Source of the DNA: Strix aluco
Lineage: Eukaryota > Chordata > Aves > Strigiformes > Strigidae
Length of the DNA stretch: 64,000 nt
Reading direction: 5' to 3'
Assembly (NCBI RefSeq): GCF_031877795.1
Contig: NC_133971.1
Span: 94,246,654 to 94,310,653, forward strand
The position numbers and the translations under genes are program-made. This document shows, piece by piece, positions 11,189 through 47,658 of this stretch (its first letter is position 1; each line of letters begins with the position of its first letter). Under the pieces are notes generated by a model, which saw only the letters and a program-made list of their open reading frames with translations, did no database searches and was not told the origin of the DNA.

Positions 11189-13546
11189 ATAGGAAACAAT
11201 TAGAAGAGCAGGGGAAGGAGAGCTCAGGACTAAGTAACCAGTCAGGTTTATGCTGGATATAAATTAACTGGGATCATATCTCTTGGATCTAAACAGAGGG
11301 ACTGAGTGGAAAACGAAGCCTGATTCCTCCCATATGCTGTATGCATCTGCGATCCCTCCACCAAGAGAATCATTTTAGGTGCCTCTGTGGCACCTCAGGG
11401 GAGAGAAGAAAGTAAGATTTGAATCACACCCTGAAAAGTCTTTCTCTCTCGTTGATTAGAGAGTTACTTGATCAAGTTAAGAGAAATCTGGGCCACAATC
11501 TTGTTTGGTTCTTAACTGCTCATTAATTGCCACAAAGTAATTTCAATTTAATTAGAGTAAGATAAGGTGTGGTGTTTGGCCTGCTTTTTAATTCCATGTT
11601 AAAGGTATTTGCTCATGACAGACTGAAGCCACCCTGACACCAGCCTGAGGGATGCAGGCCGAGGTTTGCTGCTACACTGTAATCACAGATCGGTTTTAGC
11701 CTCACGTGCAGGAGGAGATGGACTTGCAATCGTGTAACGATGGCAGATGAGCAATCACAATTCAAAACAGTTAAGACTGAATTTGTCATTCCTAAGGGCT
11801 GGTTGTTCTGCAGCACAAATTTAATTTCACTCAGCTATTCCTGATTTTCAGCTGCCCTGAGTTCTGGCAGACCAGCTGTGTTTAGTCCACCGCTAGCTGG
11901 TTTAGGGAGGAATTATCATGTTAAAAGCAACATTTGTTTGTAGTGCTGGCAAGGCTTCCATTCCTCCTGTCTCCACACAGTAAATTTATGTTCTTTACCA
12001 CGAAACAACTAAACACATGGGTTTTGAGTGGAACTTTTTCCAATTGCAAGGCTTAAACAAACAAACAAAGGATGAGAGAAAGGGATCCCGCTGAATGTCA
12101 GCGCTGCTTTCCTCTAGGCTTTATAGAAGAGAAACTTGGGTATAACTGATGCTGCAAAATATTCAATGTTTGCACGTTCTTTTGGAAAGATTTTGAAGAA
12201 AATCCTGGGATTGCAACTTGTAAGATCGGTCTGCCATCTTAAAAGCTGATTATGTGTAAATTTGATTACAGAAAGGTCTTCTAAAGTATTCAGGCTATAT
12301 TTAAGATAATGAAGTTTTGTTCCTTAATCTAATTTTGGCTTCCATCTGGAAGAAATTAAAAATCCAAGCCATGCATCATTTCATTCCTTAAAAATGTCTC
12401 ATACCTGCTTTACTGTTCCTTGTGTGTGTCTTGGATGTGAACACACTGCTGGGCCGGGGGCTGATGGAGCACGGGCTGTAGGGATCCCCCACCCACACCA
12501 GTAGCAACGGAGAGGGAAAGGACTTCCCTGCCACGCTGATCCTGGATCTCTGCCTTCCTCCACTCACTGTGTAGGCAAAAGGGATCTGTTTTTCCCTCTC
12601 CCATGTCAGGATTCTGCAGGATACTGCATGCGAGCCATGTCTGCCATCTTAATGTGTCTTCCTACAGGCCGAGGTCCTGTGTAAGGGCTCTCTGTGTTGG
12701 TGAAATGATGTTTAGAGATGAGTCCAGTTCACATTCCCTGGTGGTAGTGCATTGTACAAGCATGTAAGAAATGATTAATTTCCGCCTCCAAAGAGCTTGA
12801 CATCAATAGTTGACTAAAATGGGTTTGAGAGGGGTTATCACCTGGTGAAATTAAGAACTAAGCTCTTGAGTGCTGCTAATATTTTTTTTATTTTGTTAGG
12901 GAAGTATATCCTTTATTGAAAAGGATATATTCTCTCTGAAAATAACTTCTTTTTAGGTCTGGAATTCAAAAAATCTAAGCACGGCATCCAGAGTTCAGTG
13001 AAATTTTGACCATTCGAATTCTACATTTTGTTCTAATCTAGTTTTAATACGCAGAGTTTCTTTCCTTTCAGTTGTCCAGGCCACAAGATTTCATTGGCAG
13101 AAAGCTATTGGAGAAACTCAGCTTAAATTGTTTTGCTGCACTAGCCCAAGTCATTCTGTCCTCCCTGGTGTTTGCACTGGTGCCAGTCGCATGGGTCACC
13201 ACAGAAGGTTAATATTTGCTAATGGCAATTCTGCTCTGAGTTTATGGTGCAGTTATAAGACAACACCTAGTGAATGCTGGCTGGCTGCAACCCACAGCAT
13301 AGTGCTAGCTCACGTTAGGATCCCTGTATGTTCTCTCCACTCATTCATGCACTCTCGTTGTAAAGCCTTCCTTCTTTTTCTTCCTCCTGGCAGCCACAAG
13401 GCAATTTTGGGTTGTTATCACCATGTTTGAGCGCAGAGTCTTATCCAGCATGTATGTATTTCTTTTACAACAGATGGCCTACAAATATGAACATTAGTTC
13501 TACTGCCTCTGCATCTGAAATAATGATTTTCTTTTCTTATTCCCAG

Positions 13547-39807
<26,261 letters not shown>

Positions 39808-42800
39808 TGCATCAGAAGATCGCTCTCCTCAGGCGGTATCTTCTACTCTGCAGGGATCCCTTTTTCAGACCTATTTAAATCATGATCTTTGAGTCCTGTA
39901 ATTTATTTTCGCTCATTTTGTTGTCTTTTCTTCCCTTCTACCCAGTTTTTCACTTGACACAGATTCCTCCCCACTCTCCCAAGTACCTGATAAACTGTAT
40001 GGATGTTGGCATCCGTCACAGGAATGAGAGAGCTCTCCAAAATCAATTTAAATAATGCCATTGCATTTCTAGCTTGGAGCTGGCACCACTAAAAAATTCC
40101 ATTAATGTTTTAGCTACGTGCGTTTGATGATGAACTATAGCTCTCTCATCACTGCTGATTTCCAAAATGATTTATTTCTGCTTTTAATAATCAGTCTTCT
40201 AATTGTCCTTGTGTTGTCACACTGCATTATCCGTGACATCACCAGAGAGCATTGGTCTAAAAAAAAAAAAAAAAGGACAGCTTAAGACAAATTTTACAGT
40301 CTAATGGGCTTTCTGTTTTGTCTGATATTTAAAGATGCCCGTGTCCAGACTTTCTTGTGGCATTGGCTGCTCTGTTTCTTTGAATGTGCTTTGAGGAGCA
40401 GCGTGGTGTGCACACGTGGGATCTACAGCAATGTTTGTATTCCGTGTTTTCATCGTTGTGTGAGATCTGTTATCAGGAAAAATGTGAACTAGTGAAAATT
40501 ATCCTTGGAAAGCCTGAAAATAATATTAATCACTTAATAGCTTTTAAAAACAAAGCTACGCTGTTGCCTAATGAATGCTATCATGTAAAGGCAGGATCTA
40601 AAGTAATTTACGGAAATCTTTTAGAGATTTTACAAGGACATTTTCTGCAGTGGACTCCAAGGTGATGTACCAAAGGATTTTTGTTCCATTAATTTGTCCA
40701 GGGTTCTGTTTCTTTTACGCTAAATTGTTTTCTCCCTTGCATACCCTTGTTCTTACAAAAAGACTTGTGTGTGATGTCTTCGTGACATCGCTGACTCAAA
40801 AACTCCTAAGTGGACTCACTTGCCACTTCGAACAACCCCCCCGCAGGCAGCTGATGAAGCTGAAAGAGGAAGTGTTACAGGCAGCTATTGACACCCACAT
40901 TTACACAAGTTTGAATTGTTTCTTGTGGTCTCAGTCCAGTATATTTATTTCAGTTTGAATACAGGACTCGAAAGATCTAATGCTTAGAAGCTCTTAAGTC
41001 GATCACTTTCTCTTCCTCGCTCCGTTTACAGGTTTAATTTGTCAGGGGTTTTGCGTGAAAACAAAAATTGCAAGTTGAATTTTCCCTTTGGACACCACAA
41101 TGGGCATTCCTTTTCATTCTGGTCATATCAGGTTTGAGTGCCCTCCATTACTTTGTGTTAGCAGACAAGGACACGCAGGGGTAGTTACAGTCTGTGACTT
41201 CTCTAAATCTGGTCTCTGTAACAAGAACAATGGTATGTCAGGAGCAGAAATAATAAAGATAACAAGCGTGCTGTTCCACAGTTTGCTGCATCAAGGCAAA
41301 GAAAGGACAAAAATAAATAAATAGATGTAAAAGGGCTATACTGGCAAACTTGAAGCCGGAATCCAAAGAGGTGAAGTAAAGCTTGCTCAGGATTTACTCG
41401 TGGCAAGCACCTCTCTCATATCCTCATTTATATTGGAAAATGCAGTCTCCACAGAATAGGTGCAAAATAGAACAAGGAAAATAATCTCTGTACCCCCTTA
41501 GACATGGTCTCTGTCGCGTACTGCCTAGCCTCTGAATTGCAAATGATGTATTAGATAGAAAGGACAGGAAACTTTGGGAAGGCTTTTACCTAAGTGAGAA
41601 GGCTGATTATATAAACACAGAAAAGCTGTGGGGAAAAGACTGAGTATTCAAACTGTGGTAAAGTGCTGTCTGGTGGGGCTCAAAATGCTCCATTGCCAAG
41701 TTGGGCGACGTACGTGGTTTGCAACTTGTGTATGTAAGTATATGTAGAAAAAAAAGACCAACACACACATAGGATGTTTTTACAAAGAATGCTTTTTTCA
41801 TCTATTTTTGCTATGCCTGGTTTTTATTGTATTTAAATTTGTGATCTTCCTGAAAAAAATATTTATTTAGTGTACAAATTATTTTTACCTTCAGAAAATT
41901 TAACTCTAGCTGAAGCCTGTGGCGGTGTGTCAGCGGAGTTCTGCATCATTGGATTCGAGTATCTTGGGAACGCACATTTCCTCAGCGCTGCCAACACACT
42001 CATTAGGCAGAACGAGTAACAAAAATATCCCGTGCACTGATTTTGTGGCCTGGCTGAGAGTGATCACAGAGGGCAGGGCAGTCGGTCCATAAATATAACT
42101 CTTGTCTTACAAAATAAAGATCTACATCCATCCGTTCAGTCTGATGATTTTTTTTCAGGCAAGAAGTGCAGTCGTGGTCCCTCATCAGTGGGGCACTGAT
42201 AGGAAAAGAGTGTCACGTGGGCACAGCAGGAGTTTTGCTTTGGGCAAGAGTGATTTTTGGTTCCCAACGGGAGCTCCCGCGCAGGAAACGCGCAGCGGCC
42301 GCTGCCAAGCCGAGGGAAGGTGCCTGTTTCGTGAGGTTTGGGCCTTTCCCTTCCTGGCACCTCCCCGCTGCCTTTAAGCAGATGCCGAGAGGGTTTGCTC
42401 AGAACTGGCCAGCAGTGAGATTTTCCCAAGTACAGATGTTCCTGCGTAATTTTTCAGCAAATCCCACTGCTCAGGTGAGGAAAAAACAAGTCTTTAACCA
42501 ACTGGGAGGTTCCAGTTACAAACAGCCCTGCCCTGATGGGGCTGCAGATGGGTCAGAGCTCTACAGAAGGCCTGACTGTGTCTCTAACCTGGCCCAGTTA
42601 GGGCAGCAAAGTGGTACCTGTTAGATTTTATCTAGGTATACGAACCTGTGGACACCATTTAATCAGGTTCTGTGCGTCTGTAACTTGTAAACAGCCACAG
42701 CAGAATTTTACCTTTAACATACAGCCACTGTTTTCTGTTAGCAGTGGGTAACGTGTCAGCTTATGAAGTTTTAAGTTCATTTCATACTCCTTTTCATCTT

Positions 42801-42879
42801 TTTTCAGATTATTTTTTTTTTTGAAATATATAGATTCATCTTCAGGTTTGTGTATTCTTCAGATATAATTAATCTTTGA
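39808..42879 (+). other. ME2: ME2 3' UTR and flank, end not fixed
   Basis: No open coding sequence follows the stop. Candidate polyadenylation signals AATAAA lie at 41,252-41,257, 41,312-41,321 (two overlapping) and 42,113-42,118. Which is used cannot be told from sequence. An A run of 16 occurs near 40,260-40,275. Confidence 0.5.
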
Positions 42880-43230
42880 ATTAATTACTGCTAATCTTGC
42901 CGCTTAGTAAGGAACCACAGTATCCTTGTTCATATTCTACTTAACCTGTTTTTTTCTATTTGCTGGCTTATTCAAAAGCATTTACCGATCTTGATCTATA
43001 CAGAAAACTCTCTTACACATATGCAGAGGGAAAAAATTGTCACCAGGATGCAATTTGTAATGCTACATGGCGTAAGTTAAGCTTATACTGTTATTTAAAA
43101 AAATGTATCACCTGGTGTTCTAGCTCTTCACGCAGCCCTGGTGACTTTTGCCCTGCGAATGGTATAAAAATCTCTTCTGTGAGGATACTATTCTGGATGT
43201 CCAGAACACCTGTGAGAGGATAGAAACTCC
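42880..43230. repeat. Local duplication, left module, copy 1
   Basis: 351 bp that recur at 45,261-45,611 in direct orientation with scattered substitutions. Shared landmarks are AGTAAGGAACC, TGTAATGCTACAT, CACGCAGCCCTGGTG and GAGGATAGAAACTCC. Confidence 0.9.
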
Positions 43231-45001
43231 CGCTGAGGTCAGTAGCTCAGTCTTTTCCAGGACTGGTCTAAGATTTGCTTCCTTAAAATCAACAGGAGCA
43301 GGGCTGAGCCTCTTGGCAGCAATGTATAGAAACAGCTAGGGGAGGAGAAGAAAGGTAGCTAAGGGAGCGCAGCCTTTTTTTTATTAAATACGTGCGTTCT
43401 TGTTCAAAGATGTTACAAAGGTTTGTACATTCCTGAAGCACGTGCCCACGTGCCAACGACTGACGTGTAGAGGAAGACTATTAAAATATTGTGTCCGATA
43501 GATTTTTTTTAAAACCCGATAGATTTAAAAATGTGACTCCTTGCCTAAATTCTTGGTTTTGTTTGTGAACAGTGACGTTTCATGACGTTGTGTTTGTTTT
43601 CCAAGCTTAAAACAAAGCAACGCTTTACATGCAGATGGTGTTTTAACAGGTTTCCTGTGGTAGGTGCATGTCTTCTCTGTACTGTTGTTCCAGCACGCTG
43701 TTTTGTGGGAGGGGGTAAAGTAACTCATTGTGACACTCCTCTGGTAGTGACTGCAAAAGATTATTGATACACCTTTTAGTTCTTCGTTAGCAGCCCTATT
43801 TGGTGACAACTCCTGTCGGAGAGCGGGGATCACTATTGTACAGCTACAACTGTGAATTTTAGTTCAGCTTGACTCTGGGCCTAAGTAAATCCAAGTTGTC
43901 TTTTGTTTGCTCCGGGTCTTCTTGACTTCAAAGGTGCAGATTTGAGCATCTCTGTCGTTCGGATCAAGGTATCTACGAGACTCTGAGGTCGGACTGTAAG
44001 ACCAGGACAGTTTGGACTCCAGTTCTGTCTCGGCTATAAGTGCTAATCCTGAGTTTAAGGAAACCACTGTCGCTTTTGGACTCCTTTTAAGATGACGCAT
44101 ACTCCTATCCCGTTTCATAACAGCCGTACGTAATAGGCAGGGACTGGTGTTACATTGAGCACTGGAGCAAGGAGAAAATCTAGAGCAGAGCTCTAATTGT
44201 ACCCACTTGACAGCTGAATTTGAGCAATCTAATTCAGCTGCCGCTGGTGAAGGGACATCTAATTCTGTATCAATCTACCTTGACCTACCTACCTACTCCC
44301 AAAATACACATCACCATGGTATCGGAAAGCCTGCAGATGTTCTGGGTGAACCACAAGGCAAATCCAGCACGCTTTACACCTCGGCTTCCTCCCGTCGCTC
44401 CCCGAATCGCAGCGCTCGGTGAGGATGCAGCTTGCAGAGGGAGATGTGGGAACAGCTACGTCGTACGTGGGGAATCCGGTACCTGGTGGCACGGTGCACC
44501 ACGGCTACGGCTCATGTGAAAAGCTCTCTCACATCAGACGTTTTCCTGGGGGTGCAGGAACCCTACGGCGTGTGTTTATATTCCCCGCACACAAAGTCAG
44601 CACTGGATTGAACTTAACTCTCTGAGTACCTTTGACTTACCCATCCTTTAAGTAGTTCCTGTCTCATGAAAATGGAAATAAAAATACTTTTAGGACTACA
44701 CAAACATAGTAAGATGGCCAGTTTGTCAAGAAATAAAATGTCAACATAATTTACATTTATTTCTGTCTTAAACATGATCTTACGCAAATAAACCTAAGTC
44801 TACTGGAGTGCTTGTGAGAACAGTTCTAGCCTAATCTGTCTGGGGTTGACTTTACCTGGGAGGGTCACTGCTCAGCTGACACTAAAATTGTATTTAAATG
44901 TGAACTCGTTGGGGTTTTTCCCTCCTTTATTATGTTGTAACTCTATTGAAATGTGTGTTCTGGTCTTCTATTTTCTTAGTAAAATGCATTCCCTTTTCCT
45001 A
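43231..45001. other. Sequence present in duplication copy 1 and absent from copy 2
   Basis: About 1.77 kb between the two duplicated modules of copy 1, with no counterpart between the same modules in copy 2. An 84-codon open frame on the minus strand (43,864-44,118) is not recognisable. AATAAA motifs occur near 44,673, 44,731 and 44,786. No transposon ends were recognised. Confidence 0.5.
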
Positions 45002-45240
45002 AATTACATTCGATTTTGTTTATTCTGAAACAACAACGCTTGACCACGCCAAGCACCCACGGTATTTACTTTTTTCCTTTCCCTGCAGATGGTCAGCAAA
45101 CAAAACAGGTACTTAGGCTGGAGGTAAAGCAATTAAAAGTTTTACCTCAAAACTGGCTTTCTAGAACACTTGGCCTGTTTGACAGCGCTTTTAGAGGCTC
45201 TTTGTGAAGGGACTTGAGGATTTACATCTGTAGTTTCACA
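45002..45240. repeat. Local duplication, right module, copy 1
   Basis: 239 bp that recur at 45,614-45,863. Shared landmarks are AATTACATTCGATTTTG, AAGCAATTAAAAGTTTTACC and GAGGCTCTTTGTGAAGGGA. Copy 1 lacks about 14 bp (CTCTACAGAATTGC) that copy 2 keeps. Confidence 0.9.
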
Positions 45241-45257
45241 CCCCCCCCCCCCCCCCC
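45241..45257. repeat. Poly-C run at the duplication boundary
   Basis: Seventeen C residues separate the end of copy 1 from the start of copy 2. At the equivalent place after copy 2 there is a CA repeat instead. Confidence 0.95.
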
Positions 45258-45260
45258 AAA

Positions 45261-45863
45261 ATTAATTACTATTAATCTTGTCACTTAGTAAGGAACCGCA
45301 GTATCCTTGTTCATATTCTACTTAACCTGTTTTTTTCTATTTGCCTGCTTATTCAAAAGGATTTACCAATCTTAATCTACACAGAAAATTCTGTTACATG
45401 TATGCAAAGGGAAAAAAGTGTCACTGGGATGCATTTTGTAATGCTACATAGTATAAATTAAGCTTATACTGTTATTTTAAAAAATGTATCACCTAGTTTT
45501 CTAGCTCTTCACGCAGCCCTGGTGGCTTTTGCCCTGCGAATGGTATAAAAGTCTCTTCTGTGAGGATACTGTTCTGGATGTCCAGAACACCTGTGAGAGG
45601 ATAGAAACTCCTCAATTACATTCGATTTTGTTTATTTTGAAACAACGCTTGACCTCTACAGAATTGCCACGCCAAGCACCCGCGGTATTGACCTTTTTTC
45701 CTTTCCTTGCAGATGGTCAGCAAAGAAAACAGGTATTTAGGCTGGAGGTAAAGCAATTAAAAGTTTTACCTCAAAACTGGCTTTCTAGAACGCTTGGCTG
45801 TTTGACAGCGCTTTTAGAGGCTCTTTGTGAAGGGATTTGAGGATTTACATCTGTAGTTTCACA
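45261..45863. repeat. Local duplication, copy 2 (left and right modules fused)
   Basis: 45,261-45,611 matches 42,880-43,230 and 45,614-45,863 matches 45,002-45,240, so the unit equals copy 1 with its central 1.77 kb missing. It ends about 70 bp before the ELAC1 CpG island. Confidence 0.92.
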
Positions 45864-45934
45864 GACACACACACACACACAAAAAAAAACCAAAACAAAA
45901 CAAAACAAACAAAAAAACCCAACCAAAAAACAAA
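45864..45934. repeat. CA repeat and A-rich tract before the ELAC1 island
   Basis: GACACACACACACACAC followed by an A-rich run with AAAAC and AAAC units, directly abutting the GC-rich island. Confidence 0.85.
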
Positions 45935-46310
45935 TAACGGGAGGCCGACAGCGGCCTGTGGCCTCCCGCGGCAGCGCAGGGCCCCGCCGCTGCCCTGAGG
46001 GGGCCGGGCCGGGCCCGCTCTCGACCGCTTCCCGCCGGGGAGGCCGCGGAGTCAGCGGGGTTGGGCGGGCTCCGCCTGCCGCCGCCCGGGGGAGGTAGGC
46101 CGGCAGGGCGGGCTGGGAGAGGCCGGGGCGCGGGGCCGGGCCTGCGCGTTCCGCCTTTTCTGAGGGAAAGCTGCCGGCCCGCGCCGCGGCGGAGCGGCCT
46201 CGGCCTCAAGTAGTCCCGTCCCCCGTGGGTCCCCCCCCGCCTCATGGCCGGTCCCCACAGGCCCGGCGGGGGCCGGTGAAGCGCTGTGGGAGAGCTTGGG
46301 CCTCGGTAGG
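45935..46310 (+). promoter_or_regulatory. ELAC1: CpG island, inferred ELAC1 promoter
   Basis: CpG-dense, GC-rich block upstream of ELAC1. The first ELAC1 coding exon starts with a splice acceptor at 47,480, so a 5' non-coding exon is needed. Candidate donors are CCTCG|GTAGGT at 46,304 and ACGAG|GTAAGA at 46,670. The second is the better match and would put the exon just outside the densest CpG. A run of 20 G lies at 46,430-46,449 between them. Confidence 0.7.
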
Positions 46311-46429
46311 TCTCGGCCTCAGGGACACAAAACTCAGGGTGTAAAGCCCGAGGCTAGTTCAGATGAGAGGTTGTTAATCTGCTCTTAGACTGAGGAAAAG
46401 GAAGAAAAATGTTTTATTTCTGCCTTTGC

Positions 46430-46449
46430 GGGGGGGGGGGGGGGGGGGG
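46430..46449. repeat. Poly-G run
   Basis: Twenty consecutive G residues between the ELAC1 island and its first coding exon, followed shortly by a run of eight C. Confidence 0.95.
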
Positions 46450-47480
46450 TGATGGGTGTTTATCTTCCCCCCCCAAGCTCAGGTAATGATGCACCTCGAT
46501 GTGCTTGGGAGGGCGCCAGGGAAGAGGGCAGCAATCCCGTCTAAAGTTGAGGCAGCTCCTCGAAAAGCAACTAAACCTGAGAAAACGCTAATTCTTTTGC
46601 TTGAAAGGTATCTGCAGCTGTTGAGGCGCGTGGAGTTTGAAACGAGGCAGAAATACGTCTGAAAACGAGGTAAGAACCAAGTCTGGGAAGACTGGAAAGC
46701 ACCACCCGTGAGGCGAGATGGCGGCAGAGCCGTGCACTTGGGAATTTTAACGCAGCTTTTGGAAGGTCCTGCAGACCCACCACGCTCCTCATCCGGACAA
46801 TATTGCGGATACATAAACACCTGGGGTATGGCAGCTGGTTTTATAGATCCTTCAGCAGCAATAGGCATTCTGTGATCTGTCACGCAGCCTTCAGGCGACG
46901 TCAAAGTTTGGTGGTGGTGGTTAGTTCTTCACTTAGCGCCGATGAGAAGTCAAACAAGCTTTTAAGGGTGAAAAGGTGAAGTAAATCAGGTCGCTCCTAC
47001 CTCTGGGGGTCTCTCTTGAGGGGAGCAAATCTGTCCCCTCTGCGGTGCTGTGCTGCTCGCTCACAGCGTTTAAATGTCAGCGGTGGCTGTTTGGTGTTTG
47101 TCATTCAGAAACGGCTTTTAGAGGAAAGCGCACGCAGGGAAATTCAAAGTTTAAATAAAGCAAAGAAGAAAAGAATAGTGGGTTTATAGATTAGAGCATT
47201 TTCAACAGGCTAGGGCTATTTCTTTAGATAATGAACAAAGGTCATGTCTTATGTTTGGGCTGCGTGTTCACAACCTTCCACTGCCATGAAAAGGAAACCT
47301 GCTTGTGAAAATTGTGTTGTCTGAAAGTCATATCCTACTCCAGGGAAGTTTTATGTTTTAAGGGAAAGGGAATTTGATCCTCACACTAAAGTACAAAGGA
47401 TGCCTTCATTTAAAGCAAAAACGTTTGTTTCTGTCCCAGCATAAATACGTATGTTCAGCGGCTCAAAATCTCTCTTTCAG

Positions 47481-47658
47481 GTGGATACCGACACATTCAA
47501 AATGTCGATGGATATAACTTTCCTCGGCACAGGCTCAGCGTATCCCTCTCCAATGAGAGGAGCGTCGGCGTTAGTGCTCCGCAGGGAAGGAGAGTGCTGG
47601 CTCTTCGACTGCGGGGAGGGGACTCAAACGCAGTTCATGAAGAGCCATCTCAAAGCAG
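47481..47658 (+). CDS. ELAC1: ELAC1 exon with start codon (residues 1-53)
   Basis: Acceptor TCTCTTTCAG before 47,481, then 21 non-coding bases and ATG at 47,502. Encodes [20 protein letters not shown] through [10 protein letters not shown] and HLKA, with Gly53 split 1/2. The donor GTTTGT is weak-looking, but the phase and the human counterpart agree. Confidence 0.95.

Larger units (their letters stand above)
6101..13546 (+). other. ME2: ME2 intron 1 (inferred)
   Basis: Mostly AT-rich intronic sequence. It holds the CR1 copies at 9,660-9,908 and 10,575-11,188 and a short GT repeat near 6,800-6,818. No coding exon was recognised. The intron ends at TTCTTATTCCCAG just before 13,547. Confidence 0.6.

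Noticed and set aside
43864-44118. 84-codon minus-strand frame in the ME2-ELAC1 interval
   Set aside because: Charged and protein-like in composition, but too short, unrecognised and without supporting signals.
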